This document shows positions 8,485 to 18,032 of a stretch of 64,000 nt of DNA, piece by piece. A model generated the notes under the pieces. The model was not told the DNA's origin and searched no databases. It worked only from the letters and a program-made list of their open reading frames with translations. The stretch's first letter is position 1. Each line of letters opens with the position of its first letter. Position numbers and translations under genes: made by a program. This DNA is from Autumnicola lenta (GTDB lineage Bacteria; Bacteroidota; Bacteroidia; Flavobacteriales; Flavobacteriaceae): contig NZ_JAVRHO010000001.1 in NCBI RefSeq assembly GCF_031846515.1, positions 186,001-250,000 on the forward strand. Reading direction: 5' to 3'.

Positions 8485-9354
8485 TTATCCTTCTGTATCT
8501 TCTTCACCACCATTATCATCTGCAACAATGAACAGGCTGGCAATAGCTGTTGCAGTCTCACCTGTTATTGGCTCATCAAAAGCCTGGGTTACTGCCGCAG
8601 TAACATCACCAACTATAGGAGAATCCCCATAATCCAGAGTAGTTAAATCTACACCTCCCTGGGTCACAACATCTTCGCCATCATAGACAGCCTGGGTTGC
8701 TTCCGGCATTCCTGCACCACGTTCACTTCCGGTTATCCAACCTTTAAGGCCTCTTATTCTTCTAATTTCTGAAGCATGTCGTGCTTCTACAGAATGGATC
8801 TGTAAGGCCGGTTCAAGCCATGGTGTTCCCATTAACATTGGAGCCTGACCTTTATAAGCTCTTACTCCCGTGTCTTCAAAAGCCTGAGCAAGTGCCAGTA
8901 CCTGAGCTCTCGCAGTTTCTATGTCTCCGTTCTCATTAAAAGGATCAAACATTCCACCGACGGTAAAATCAAAAGAAGGTGAATCTGTATTTACTTCAGC
9001 CTCTTCTAAAACAGCCTGTAAGAGTGCAACATGCGCATCTTCGTGTTCTGAAATTTTCATGAAAGCAATTTCTTCACGACTTCCACCTTCCAGAACTCCA
9101 GACTCAAGTGCCATCATATAAAACTGAGCTTCAAGATATTCTAGAGTTAAAGCTAGTCTAAACGGCTCCTCATGAGCTCTTTGCTGAAAAAAAGTACTCG
9201 CACTTGCAGATTTTCCTGCAAGTCCAAAAGGAACTGCTGCAACAGCAGCTTTTTTGCCCAGAGAGCCAAATGTGCTGAAAAGCTCACGGCGTGAACTTGT
9301 TTTTTTGGTTAAGTTTTCGGATGTAAATTCATCCAACATTTTTATAATACTCAT
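8485..9354 (-). CDS. Exported ferritin-like domain protein (Ferritin_2 type)
   Basis: A 289-residue protein with a probable Tat-like signal (SSRRELF at residues 20-26, then a hydrophobic Ala/Gly-rich stretch ending ASA near residue 51). The mature part carries four-helix ferritin-like motifs: LTLEYLEAQFY, SEHEDAHVALL and HSVEARHASEIR, giving the Glu/His pattern of a di-iron or di-metal site. Family Ferritin_2 (PF13668-like) is recognised by pattern; substrate and metal are unknown. It is the second gene of a pair, 28 nt after the other ferritin-like gene, so the two are probably co-transcribed and may form a hetero-oligomer (inference). The acidic C-terminus (DDNGGEEDTEG) is notable. Confidence 0.85.
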   Translation of the reverse strand: MSIIKMLDEFTSENLTKKTSSRRELFSTFGSLGKKAAVAAVPFGLAGKSASASTFFQQRAHEEPFRLALTLEYLEAQFYMMALESGVLEGGSREEIAFMKISEHEDAHVALLQAVLEEAEVNTDSPSFDFTVGGMFDPFNENGDIETARAQVLALAQAFEDTGVRAYKGQAPMLMGTPWLEPALQIHSVEARHASEIRRIRGLKGWITGSERGAGMPEATQAVYDGEDVVTQGGVDLTTLDYGDSPIVGDVTAAVTQAFDEPITGETATAIASLFIVADDNGGEEDTEG

Positions 9355-9382
9355 AATTTTTTTCTTTTTTGATTGTTATCGC

Positions 9383-10228
9383 TTACGCTCCGGTCATTGG
9401 TGACGGTAAATTATCTGCTGTAAATTCTGTAGCAATGAAACCACCGGCCTCACTAATAATTTCAGATGGATCAGCAGCTCTGTCATAAGCTATACCTGTA
9501 CCCTGAATATCTACAAGAATGTCATCACCTGCAAAATCCGCAGATTGTGGATTAAGTAAGGAACGAATTGCAGAAGCATGCCTGGCCTCTACAGAAACAA
9601 TTTTACCAGCAATAGTAAGGTAAGTAGCACTTTCCAGTCTATCCCCTGCACCATTATAGGCAGCTACACCGGTATCTTCCAGTAATCTTGCTGTTTCCAA
9701 TACAGATGTTCTATCGTTAAAGTCAATGGAATCAGTATTAAATTCAAGATCTGGTAATACCATATCTTCATTTCCTTCTCCTACTGCAGCTGTAATTGCC
9801 GCTCTAAAAAATTCACGGTGAATCACTTCGTGGTTATAAAGATCATCTATAAGTTCCTGTTCTTCTGCCGGAGCTCCTGAATAGTAATCTCCTGCTCTTA
9901 CCGCAGTATAAAAAGCTGCCTCTAATTGTTCCAGCGCATAAGCGTAATTAAGAATCCCTACGTCACCGCTACCCAAGTCAAAAGCAGCAGGTTCTTCCGG
10001 CTCCATGGGTTCTTCTGGTTCTTCTGGCTCCTCCGGTTCTTCCGGCTCCGGATCGGGACCTTGTTGTTGGCCCGGGTTAAAATCATCATCTTCACTGCAG
10101 GAATACATTAAAAAGCTGGAGCCTGCAAAAGCTAATCCTCCAATTTTTATAAATCTCCTTCGAGACTTAAATTTTCCATTTTTTGGCGATTCATCAACAA
10201 AATCAACCTTTACAACTGGTTTCTTCAT
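9383..10228 (-). CDS. Exported ferritin-like lipoprotein with Pro-Glu linker
   Basis: A 281-residue paralogue of its downstream neighbour. The N-terminus combines a Tat-like SRRRFIK motif (residues 22-28), a hydrophobic segment and a Cys44 in LMYSC followed by SEDDD, which suggests a lipid-anchored, possibly surface-exposed protein. A low-complexity linker of PEEP repeats (about residues 60-82) precedes the ferritin-like domain, which shows LEQLEAAFYTAV, NHEVIHREFFRAA and SVEARHASAIR. These supply the helix Glu/His ligands of the Ferritin_2 pattern. First gene of the two-gene unit. The repeats in the linker make it prone to length variation. Confidence 0.83.
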   Translation of the reverse strand: MKKPVVKVDFVDESPKNGKFKSRRRFIKIGGLAFAGSSFLMYSCSEDDDFNPGQQQGPDPEPEEPEEPEEPEEPMEPEEPAAFDLGSGDVGILNYAYALEQLEAAFYTAVRAGDYYSGAPAEEQELIDDLYNHEVIHREFFRAAITAAVGEGNEDMVLPDLEFNTDSIDFNDRTSVLETARLLEDTGVAAYNGAGDRLESATYLTIAGKIVSVEARHASAIRSLLNPQSADFAGDDILVDIQGTGIAYDRAADPSEIISEAGGFIATEFTADNLPSPMTGA

Positions 10229-10498
10229 AATATAATTTTTAGTTCACGCCTAAACTTACAGGTTTATTAGCTGGATGGCCGCTAGCGCATGTTAATATTT
10301 TCAAAAACCAGCCGCAGCAGAGACGTTTTTAATATTTTATTGTGTTATATTAAGATTATCTTATGAGTTGTTCAAGTATAATTGGCTGGTATTTTGAGTG
10401 GATATCATTTTTAATATTAATTGAATCTACGCTGCATTCAGAAAAAGTATATACTTTTTTACACAGAATTTTCATTATTTTCGCTAAAACTTTTTCTT

Positions 10499-12274
10499 TT
10501 GAATTACTTCAGATTTCTCCTCATTTTTTCTATCCTGTTCTGTACCTGTTTCAGTTATGCTCAGGATGGGAAGAAAATTAATTACACCAGTGACCGGCAG
10601 GTAAAAAATGAAGAGAGGTATCCTGGCGCTATTATTCTTAGTAAAGTTGAGAACCAAGTACATTTTACTCATCAGGGAATCGAGGTATGGTGCGACAATG
10701 CAGTTTTTTACAATCAGGATAATTTTTTTAAAGCTTTTGGAAATGTAAGAATGCAGCAGGGAGATACTGTGAGCATGGCCAGTAGTTATGCCGAGTATAA
10801 TGGTACTACACAATTTGCTTTTGCCAGTGGTCAAGTGGTTATGCAAAGGCCGCAAACGACTTTAAAAACAGATAGTTTGTTTTTTGATCGTGTAAAACAA
10901 CAGGCATATTATCGCAGTGGAGGCCAGGTAACCGATACCGCCAGTGTACTTACCAGCCTTGTTGGCAGGTATTACATGGAGCAGGATAAATATTCCTTTC
11001 TCTCTGATGTTGTTTTAACGAACCCGGAATATGTCATCAATTCTGAACAACTTGATTTCTATTCTGATACCGGCCACGCTTATCTCTACGGTCCTACAAC
11101 CATCGAAAGCGAAACCAGCACAGTTTATTGCGAAAGAGGTTTTTATGATACCCGTGGCGATACCGGATATTTTGTTAAAAATTCCCAGATCGACTATAAA
11201 AACAGACAGGTAGAAGGAGACAGCCTTTATTTTGACAGGAACAGAAATTTTGCTTCAGCCACGAATAACATTATAATTACAGATACCAGAAATCAAAGTG
11301 TGGTAAAAGGTCACTACGCTGAAGTATTTCGCGAAAGAGATTCAGTAATTATTACTAAGAGACCCGTAGCGGCTACTTTACAGGACAAAGACTCCGTATT
11401 TATACACAGTGACACTCTCATGATCACAGGCGTTCCTGAGGAAAGAGTGATTCGCGGATTTTATGATGTAAGGATATTTAAAACAGATATGAGCGGGAAG
11501 AGCGACTCTATTTATGTAGATCAAAGAACCGGATTAACCAAACTTATTAATATAACCAGCGGCCCGGTTACTTCTGTGACGAAAAGAAGAAATCCCGTGA
11601 TTTGGTCTGGAGAAAGCCAGATGACCGGAGACACTATTCATCTTAAATCTAATCCTGATACCGAACAACTGGACTCATTAATGGTATTCGACAATGCTTT
11701 TCTGGTTCAAAAGGATACTGTTGAAGGTTACAATCAGGTAAAGGGTATGGAACTGGTAGGACTGTTTCGCGAAAACGACATTTATCAGGTAGACATAAAC
11801 AAGAATACTGAAACGCTGAATTACATGCGCAACGAACAACAGGAACTTATAGGGATAAACCGAACAGTATCAAGTTCTATAAGGATTTTGTTCAGTGAGC
11901 AGGATATAGATGAAATTTATTATTTTGACGATCCTGAAGGCGGATTATATCCCGAAGAAGAATTTCCCATAAATCAAAGACTACTTATTGGTTTTAACTG
12001 GCGGGGCGAAGAAAGGCTAACGACAAAGGAAGACCTTTTTGAAGGAAAGCCTGTACCTCAACTTGTCCGGATTCAGGGCATTCCTTTACCGGAAGAGCAG
12101 GAAGAATTTTTTGATGAGCGGGAAGACGATGATCTTTTGCTGAATGAAAATTCCAGACTGCAACCCGAAGATCTTCAGAATTCCAGAAATCTGCCCAGAA
12201 GAGAACAGGAAGAAATCCAGCCTGTAAACCAATTGAAGAACACATCTTCTGAGGACGAAAATGAGCAGATTTGA
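10499..12274 (+). CDS. OstA/LptA-like domain protein
   Basis: About 591 residues, with a signal peptide (NYFRFLLIFSILFCTCFSYA, cleavage before QDGKK) and then repeated OstA/LptA-type beta segments, for example FGNVRMQQGDTVSMAS, SLFFDR and EQLDFYSDTGHAYLYG. OstA-like proteins of Bacteroidota are thought to take part in lipopolysaccharide transport to the outer membrane, by likeness to the LptA bridge. An upstream TTG at 10421 keeps the frame open but would add ~26 residues ahead of an otherwise ordinary signal peptide, so the TTG at 10499 is preferred. The C-terminus is Glu/Asp/Asn-rich and probably disordered. The stop overlaps the next start by 4 nt (TTGA), indicating coupling to the aminotransferase gene. 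Confidence 0.82.
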   Translation: MNYFRFLLIFSILFCTCFSYAQDGKKINYTSDRQVKNEERYPGAIILSKVENQVHFTHQGIEVWCDNAVFYNQDNFFKAFGNVRMQQGDTVSMASSYAEYNGTTQFAFASGQVVMQRPQTTLKTDSLFFDRVKQQAYYRSGGQVTDTASVLTSLVGRYYMEQDKYSFLSDVVLTNPEYVINSEQLDFYSDTGHAYLYGPTTIESETSTVYCERGFYDTRGDTGYFVKNSQIDYKNRQVEGDSLYFDRNRNFASATNNIIITDTRNQSVVKGHYAEVFRERDSVIITKRPVAATLQDKDSVFIHSDTLMITGVPEERVIRGFYDVRIFKTDMSGKSDSIYVDQRTGLTKLINITSGPVTSVTKRRNPVIWSGESQMTGDTIHLKSNPDTEQLDSLMVFDNAFLVQKDTVEGYNQVKGMELVGLFRENDIYQVDINKNTETLNYMRNEQQELIGINRTVSSSIRILFSEQDIDEIYYFDDPEGGLYPEEEFPINQRLLIGFNWRGEERLTTKEDLFEGKPVPQLVRIQGIPLPEEQEEFFDEREDDDLLLNENSRLQPEDLQNSRNLPRREQEEIQPVNQLKNTSSEDENEQI

Positions 12275-13467
12275 AAGAAGATTTTATAAAATACCAGGCG
12301 CAAACCACTCCACATCCACTGGGGCTGGAAGTCTCACATGCCAGGGGTTCTTATATTTATACTACAGACGGTAGAAAACATCTCGATTTCGTGGCTGGAG
12401 TTTCGGCATGTTCATTAGGTCATTGCCATCCTGCAGTAGTAAATGCAATAAAAGATCAGGCAGAGAAATACCTGCACGTGATGGTCTATGGAGAATATGC
12501 CCAGGAACCAGCGGTGGAACTTGCAAAGCTTCTCGCCACATACTTTCCCGATAATATCAAAAAAACATACCTGACCAATTCGGGAACCGAAGCTATTGAA
12601 GGCGCGTTAAAACTTGCCAGAAGAGCTACAGGACGTAGTGCAATTATCGCAGCCAAAGATGCTTACCACGGCAACACCATGGGTTCGCTAAGCCTTATGA
12701 GCATGGAAGAACGCATGGCTCCTTTTAGACCATTAATTGGAGATATTTCCTTTATTACTTTTAATAATGAAGCCGATCTGGAGAAAATTACTGAAAACAC
12801 AGCAGGTGTTATCCTGGAAACGATCCAGGGAGGTGCGGGTTTTATTCTTCCGGAAAACAATTTTCTGAAAAAGGTGAAAGAGCGTTGCGAAAAAACCGGA
12901 ACATTATTAATTCTGGATGAAATTCAGCCGGGATTTGGAAGAACAGGCAAACTATTTGGCTTTCAAAATTTCGATGTTACACCAGATATTGTTGCTTTAG
13001 GAAAAGGTATGGGTGGCGGGTTGCCTATAGGTGCTTTTGCTGCTTCAGAAGAATTAATGGACCTTTTGGCAGACAATCCGAAACTGGGACATATCACCAC
13101 TTTTGGGGGCAATCCGGTAATTGCGGCTGCCGCTTTGGCAACATTAAAAGAAATAACGGAAACAGATTTAATTCCTGAAACTCTGCAGAAAGAGAAATTG
13201 TTCCGCGAATTGCTCGTGCACCCGCTAATAGCGGAAGTACGCGGAAAAGGTTTGATGCTCGCAGCCCTTGTACCTTCTGAGGAAATTGCTTCAGAAATCA
13301 TACTTAAAGCAAAAGATAAAGGACTAATTTTATTTTGGCTTTTATTTGAAAAGAAAGCAATTCGTATCACTCCTCCACTAACTATTTCAGTAGAAGAAAT
13401 AAAAGAAGGTTGTGGCATTATTATTGACCTACTGGAAGAAATATATGAGCGCGGCCGCTCCTGTTGA
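12271..13467 (+). CDS. Class III PLP-dependent aminotransferase (acetylornithine/ornithine type)
   Basis: A 398-residue pyridoxal-phosphate aminotransferase. Visible are TNSGTEAIEGALKLAR, DAYHGNTMGSLS, LILDEIQPGFGRTG and the Schiff-base lysine Lys245 in ALGKGMGGGLPIGA. The fold class is certain, but the amino donor is not: members annotated as acetylornithine, ornithine or aspartate-family aminotransferase all share these motifs, and no arginine-pathway genes lie nearby. The start is a TTG overlapping the OstA-like stop. Translational coupling with an envelope gene is of uncertain meaning; it may only reflect a conserved Bacteroidota operon. Confidence 0.9.
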   Translation: MKEDFIKYQAQTTPHPLGLEVSHARGSYIYTTDGRKHLDFVAGVSACSLGHCHPAVVNAIKDQAEKYLHVMVYGEYAQEPAVELAKLLATYFPDNIKKTYLTNSGTEAIEGALKLARRATGRSAIIAAKDAYHGNTMGSLSLMSMEERMAPFRPLIGDISFITFNNEADLEKITENTAGVILETIQGGAGFILPENNFLKKVKERCEKTGTLLILDEIQPGFGRTGKLFGFQNFDVTPDIVALGKGMGGGLPIGAFAASEELMDLLADNPKLGHITTFGGNPVIAAAALATLKEITETDLIPETLQKEKLFRELLVHPLIAEVRGKGLMLAALVPSEEIASEIILKAKDKGLILFWLLFEKKAIRITPPLTISVEEIKEGCGIIIDLLEEIYERGRSC

Positions 13468-13558
13468 TTAAATTGTTAACAACAAAATTACCATTTGCCG
13501 GAAACGCTTGTTATGATTTTTAATTTTATTACAGTAGAAATCCCGTAACACCTTGTTT

Positions 13559-14956
13559 ATGCAATTGAGCCATAACGAAGAAAACAATTTCTCGCTTACC
13601 CGCTTTGAATCGATGCTGAAAACAAACGATGTTCTTTTCTTTGACTCGAATGAGTTTGAGAACATCATTCATCATTATTTGGAGAACGGCAAAATTGCAC
13701 TGGCAAAAAAGGCTGTCAAATTAGGGCTCGCGCAACACCCAACCTCCACAAATCTTAAGCTCTTTAAGGTAGAAATCCTTGTTTTTGAAGATAAATTGGA
13801 TCTGGCCGATGGATTGCTTAATGAGCTCCAGGGACTGGAAGCTTCCAATGAAGAGGTGTATATTCAAAAAGCACAAATATTATCTAAGAGGGACAACCAC
13901 CAGGCTGCTATTCATGCGCTCGAAATGGCTCTTGAAATAACCTTAGATGAAGCCGATGTGCATTCCCTAATAGGAATGGAATATCTTTTTCTTGAAGATT
14001 TCGAAAATGCCAAGTATAGTTTTATGAAGTGCCTGGAAGCAGATGAGGAAGACTATTCGGCATTGTATAACGCGATGTACTGCTTTGATTTTCTTGATCA
14101 AAAAAATGAAGCAATTGAGTATCTCAACATGTACCTGAACAAGAATCCATATTGCGAAGTGGCATGGCACCAGGTTGGAAAACAGTATTTTGATCTAAAG
14201 GACTACGAAAAAGCACTTACAGCATTTGATTTCGCCATTATTAGTGACGACTATTTTATTGGTGCCTACCTTGAAAAAGGAAAGGTGCTGGAAAAGCTTG
14301 GCCGTTACAATGAAGCTATTGAGAATTACCGTATAACACTGGAGCTGGACGACCCCACTTCTTTTGCTTATCTGAGAATTGGAAAATGTTTTGAGAAACT
14401 TGGAGCAGACAAGCTGGCGCTGGATAATTTTAAAAAGACGGTACATGAAGATCCGCTTCTTGACAAAGGCTGGATTGCCATTACAGATTTCTACATCAAA
14501 AAACGCAACTATCAAAAAGCACTTTACTATATCAACAAAGCAATTAATATAGATGAAGAAAACGTGCTTTACTGGAAACGATACGCGAAAATTAATAATC
14601 GGTTAAACTTTTACGAAGAAGCTGAACAAGGCTACAAGAAAAGCCTGGAATTGGGAAATTATGAGCTGGAAACCTGGATCAAACGGTGTGACATTCTCAT
14701 AGATTTGGGAGAATTTGAAACTGCCATTCAAAACCTGATGCAGGCAATGGAATTTTATCCTGAAACTGCCGAAATTGAATACCGCCTCGCGGGATTATTC
14801 TTCTCCCTTAACGAAGGAGAAAAAGCATATTTCCATTTGAAGAACGGCCTTAAACTTGATGCAGAATACTACATCATTATAGAAGAATTATTTCCTACTA
14901 TTTTTAGGCGCAAGAGCGTAAAGGAGATTATCAATTCCTACGTAAAAACCTCCTAA
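13559..14956 (+). CDS. TPR repeat protein
   Basis: About 465 residues made almost entirely of tetratricopeptide repeats, easily seen as helix pairs with the Gly/Ala/Tyr/Pro spacing (for example NPYCEVAWHQVGKQYFDLKD, then YEKALTAFDFAI, YLEKGKVLEKLGRYNEAIEN). No signal peptide, so probably cytosolic. TPR proteins mediate protein-protein contacts; the partner is unknown. The ATG at 13559 is chosen over a TTG two codons upstream. It follows the aminotransferase by 91 nt in the same direction. Confidence 0.88.
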   Translation: MQLSHNEENNFSLTRFESMLKTNDVLFFDSNEFENIIHHYLENGKIALAKKAVKLGLAQHPTSTNLKLFKVEILVFEDKLDLADGLLNELQGLEASNEEVYIQKAQILSKRDNHQAAIHALEMALEITLDEADVHSLIGMEYLFLEDFENAKYSFMKCLEADEEDYSALYNAMYCFDFLDQKNEAIEYLNMYLNKNPYCEVAWHQVGKQYFDLKDYEKALTAFDFAIISDDYFIGAYLEKGKVLEKLGRYNEAIENYRITLELDDPTSFAYLRIGKCFEKLGADKLALDNFKKTVHEDPLLDKGWIAITDFYIKKRNYQKALYYINKAINIDEENVLYWKRYAKINNRLNFYEEAEQGYKKSLELGNYELETWIKRCDILIDLGEFETAIQNLMQAMEFYPETAEIEYRLAGLFFSLNEGEKAYFHLKNGLKLDAEYYIIIEELFPTIFRRKSVKEIINSYVKTS

Positions 14957-15247
14957 GTTTCCCGGAAAAACATAAAATTCCTGTGGATATATCTCTTTAT
15001 TTTTTTTCATCCAGCTTTCAACCAAAGATAAACTTTCATTTCTATAACCTTTGACAACTACTTTTCTTCCTTTAAATCACTCAGATATCTAAAAGCTGTC
15101 TTAAATCTGAGAAACTGATAACATAGAATGCATATATTTTTGTAAATCATTTTATTCCTGTCTCGTTAAGTTTCTATATTTACGTTTTACTTTAAACTTT
15201 CCACCTTTAACTTTTTTATACCTTTGGTTGAATCTTAATTTAAGAAC
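14957..15247 (+). other. Intergenic region with two candidate -7 boxes
   Basis: 291 nt, AT-rich, no convincing ORF. Two exact TAnnTTTG matches (15135-15142 TATTTTTG; 15219-15226 TACCTTTG) point toward the DUF368 gene; neither has a TTG at the ideal distance. The second lies 22 nt before the ATG and is the likelier promoter of the DUF368-DUF368-aroE operon. Confidence 0.4.
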
Positions 15248-16186
15248 ATGCAGCGAAGTATCAGGGATTATTTTACAATTACATTAAAAGGTATGGCTAT
15301 GGGGGCTGCAGACGTTGTTCCTGGTGTTTCTGGGGGAACTATAGCTTTTATTTCGGGGATTTACGAAGAACTTATTGGCACCATTGGCGGAGTAAATATT
15401 TCCTTGCTTAAAATCTGGAAAAAAGACGGATTCGTTGCAATGTGGAAGGAACTGAATGGTTCTTTTCTTGTTGCTCTTTTATCAGGGATTTTAATCAGTA
15501 TTTTCACTGTCATGCGTCTTACCAACTATCTTCTGGAAGCTCATCCCGTCCTAATTTGGTCTTTCTTTTTTGGCCTGGTCCTGGCCAGCATCTGGTTTGT
15601 GGCAAAACAGATCCCTGAATGGAATTTTAAGGTTGTGATAGCATTACTTATTGGAGCATTGGTTGCCTTTTATATCGTCTCTCTCCCGCCAATGGCCGGT
15701 AGTTCCAGTTCTCTTTTTTTGTTCTTTGCCGGGGCTGTAGCAGTGTGCGCCATGATTTTGCCGGGGATTTCTGGAGCTTTTATTTTATTACTTCTGGGAT
15801 CTTACAAGACGATTAGTGAAGCAGCGCATAATTTCGATATCAAGACCCTGGCGGTCGTTGCCACTGGAGCTGTTTTTGGTTTACTTACCTTCTCCCGCTT
15901 ACTTAAATGGCTTTTTACAAATTATAGCACCATTACCCTGGCTGTTCTTACAGGTTTTATAGCCGGCTCGCTGAATAAAATATGGCCCTGGAAAAAAGTA
16001 TTGGAAACAGCCACTTATGGTGACAAAGAAGTTGTGTTAAGAGAAACATCTGTATTACCATGGAATTTTGAAGGAGAACCTAACACCTTCTTTGCAGTTA
16101 TCCTAATGTTGGCAGGTTTCTTACTTATTTTGGCCCTCGAATATTTTGCCAGTCAAAAACCTTTGAGTGCTAATGCAGCAGACTAG
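15248..16186 (+). CDS. DUF368 membrane protein (PopT-type undecaprenyl-phosphate translocase), copy 1
   Basis: A 312-residue polytopic membrane protein with about eight to nine hydrophobic segments. It has the two DUF368 signatures, MGAADVVPGVSGGTIAFISG near the N-terminus and ILPGISGAFILLLLGSYK in the middle, which are related to each other and reflect the internal duplication of the family. DUF368 proteins (PopT) were shown in other bacteria to return undecaprenyl phosphate across the inner membrane for reuse in wall and glycan synthesis; that role is inferred here. A second DUF368 gene overlaps its 3' end, and aroE follows. Confidence 0.9.
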   Translation: MQRSIRDYFTITLKGMAMGAADVVPGVSGGTIAFISGIYEELIGTIGGVNISLLKIWKKDGFVAMWKELNGSFLVALLSGILISIFTVMRLTNYLLEAHPVLIWSFFFGLVLASIWFVAKQIPEWNFKVVIALLIGALVAFYIVSLPPMAGSSSSLFLFFAGAVAVCAMILPGISGAFILLLLGSYKTISEAAHNFDIKTLAVVATGAVFGLLTFSRLLKWLFTNYSTITLAVLTGFIAGSLNKIWPWKKVLETATYGDKEVVLRETSVLPWNFEGEPNTFFAVILMLAGFLLILALEYFASQKPLSANAAD

Positions 16187-17189
16187 GACCTTTACCGATA
16201 AATTCTTTTTAGTGCTCAAAGGCCTTGCCATGGGAGCTGCCAACAAGGTACCCGGTGTCTCTGGCGGTGTCGTTGCTTTTGTCGCCGGCTTCTATGAAGA
16301 ATTTATTTATTCTCTTCAAAAGGTAAATCTTAAAGCTTTTAAACTGCTTGTAAGCGGCAGGTTTCGGAGTCTTTTTCAATATATAAACGGAAAATTTCTT
16401 GGGCTTCTTATTTTAGGTATGCTAATAAGTTATTTTAGTGTATCCAAAATCCTCGATTACCTTATTGTTTATTACGAGCTCTACGTTTGGGCCGCATTTT
16501 TCGGGATGATTATTGGCTCCATTTACTACATCAGTAAAGATTTTGATGAGTGGAGCAAAAGAAGCATTCTCTTTGTCCTGGCGGGAATAACTCTAGGCGT
16601 CGCAATTAGTTTTTTGGAACCCGCTAAAGAAAATGACAATTTATGGTTTGTTTTTTTCTGCGGGATGATTAGTGTTTCCGGGATGACACTTCCAGGCCTC
16701 TCCGGATCTTTTATTCTCATTTTACTTGGCAATTATGTACTGTTACTCGTAGAATCTGTAAATGCTTTGTACGATACAGTAGCCGACATCTTAAGCTTGC
16801 ATTTCGACTTTCTCAACAACCAGGAACGGCTAAGAATGTTACAGGTATTGGTGGTTTTTTCAGTGGGTTCGCTGGCCGGCCTTGTTTCTCTGTCGCATTT
16901 GCTCGGTTACGTTTTAAAACGTTATAAAAAAGATACCTTCGCAGTGATAATTGGCTTTATCACGGGATCACTTGGAGTGGTTTGGCCGTGGAAAGAAGCC
17001 ATTTTTAAAGTAGACAACTTCGGAAATATTCTTACGGACAGCCAGGGAAACAGAATTATTGACAACTATGACAGGTATTTTCCTGATTTTGCCAATGAGC
17101 AAACCTGGATTGCCATTTTCTTTATATTATTTGGAATATTTATCGTATTTGCGCTCGCGTGGTATGAGAAAAAAGCTAAAAAACCATGA
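16173..17189 (+). CDS. DUF368 membrane protein (PopT-type), copy 2
   Basis: About 338 residues, a diverged paralogue of the preceding gene with the same paired signatures (MGAANKVPGVSGGVVAFVAG and TLPGLSGSFILILLGNY) and similar membrane segments. In the first signature AD is replaced by NK. Start: the ATG at 16173 overlaps the upstream stop by 14 nt; a GTG two codons earlier is possible. Its own stop overlaps the aroE start by 4 nt. Two adjacent DUF368 genes suggest either a heteromeric transporter or two activities used in different conditions (inference). Confidence 0.9.
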   Translation: MQQTRTFTDKFFLVLKGLAMGAANKVPGVSGGVVAFVAGFYEEFIYSLQKVNLKAFKLLVSGRFRSLFQYINGKFLGLLILGMLISYFSVSKILDYLIVYYELYVWAAFFGMIIGSIYYISKDFDEWSKRSILFVLAGITLGVAISFLEPAKENDNLWFVFFCGMISVSGMTLPGLSGSFILILLGNYVLLLVESVNALYDTVADILSLHFDFLNNQERLRMLQVLVVFSVGSLAGLVSLSHLLGYVLKRYKKDTFAVIIGFITGSLGVVWPWKEAIFKVDNFGNILTDSQGNRIIDNYDRYFPDFANEQTWIAIFFILFGIFIVFALAWYEKKAKKP

Positions 17190-17917
17190 AATTATTCGGA
17201 CTCCTCGGAAAAAACATTGATTATTCTTTCTCCAGAAGCTATTTTTCTGAAAAGTTTCGGAAGGAAGCTATAAATGCTGAATATCGTAATTTTGATATTG
17301 CCGAAATTGGCCAATTTGAATCTGTAATTCAGCAAAATGAAGATTTGAAGGGCTTAAATGTTACAATTCCGTATAAACAGTCGGTTATGGACTATCTGGA
17401 CCGTCTTGATGAGAATGCTGAAGCTATTGGAGCGGTAAATACCGTTAAAATTGAAGAAGACAAAAGCCTTACCGGGTATAATACAGATTATGTTGGATTT
17501 ACAGCCGCAATAAAGCCGATGCTTAAAAATGGCAATTATCGTGCTTTAATCCTGGGTACGGGCGGAGCTTCGAAAGCAGTTGCGTTTGCCTTTCAAAAAC
17601 TCGGAATAAAGTACCTTTACGTTTCCAGAAAACCCGGGCCAGACCAGGTCTCATATCAGGATCTAAATGAGGAAATCCTTCAGAAGTATAAAATTATAAT
17701 CAACACCACTCCTTTAGGAACTTTTCCAAATACTGAAGATCATCCCGATATTCCTTACCACTATTTAACTCAGGATCATCTGGCTTACGATTTAATTTAC
17801 AATCCGTCGACCACAAAATTCATGGAACTGGCGGCAAAAAACGGTGCTTCTACCAGTAACGGTCTGCAAATGCTGCAATTACAAGCAGAAAAAGCCTGGG
17901 AAATCTGGAATATCTGA
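17186..17917 (+). CDS. aroE: Shikimate 5-dehydrogenase
   Basis: A 243-residue cytosolic NADPH-dependent enzyme reducing 3-dehydroshikimate to shikimate in the chorismate pathway. The catalytic Lys64 (NVTIPYK) and Asp101 (YNTDYVGF) are both present, with the nucleotide-binding GTGGASKAVAFAF and the C-terminal NGLQMLQLQAEKAWEIW. Slightly shorter than E. coli AroE but usual for Bacteroidota. Translationally coupled to the second DUF368 gene by ATGA. Confidence 0.96.
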   Translation: MKLFGLLGKNIDYSFSRSYFSEKFRKEAINAEYRNFDIAEIGQFESVIQQNEDLKGLNVTIPYKQSVMDYLDRLDENAEAIGAVNTVKIEEDKSLTGYNTDYVGFTAAIKPMLKNGNYRALILGTGGASKAVAFAFQKLGIKYLYVSRKPGPDQVSYQDLNEEILQKYKIIINTTPLGTFPNTEDHPDIPYHYLTQDHLAYDLIYNPSTTKFMELAAKNGASTSNGLQMLQLQAEKAWEIWNI

Positions 17918-18032
17918 TATCCTCTTCCTTTTATTCCATCTCATTACAAATAGACTCAATCCCTTGCCCAATTTTAGGGGAGTTGTTATCTTTCAGGCAT
18001 AAACTTTACGACGAACGTTAACACTGAACGAT

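Noticed and set aside
10484..10855. Antisense frame at the start of the OstA-like gene
   Set aside because: Shadow of a gene with signal peptide and OstA repeats.
12963..13418. Open 151-codon frame antisense to the aminotransferase gene
   Set aside because: Codon bias is a shadow of the real gene on the other strand, and the sense frame has all catalytic motifs.
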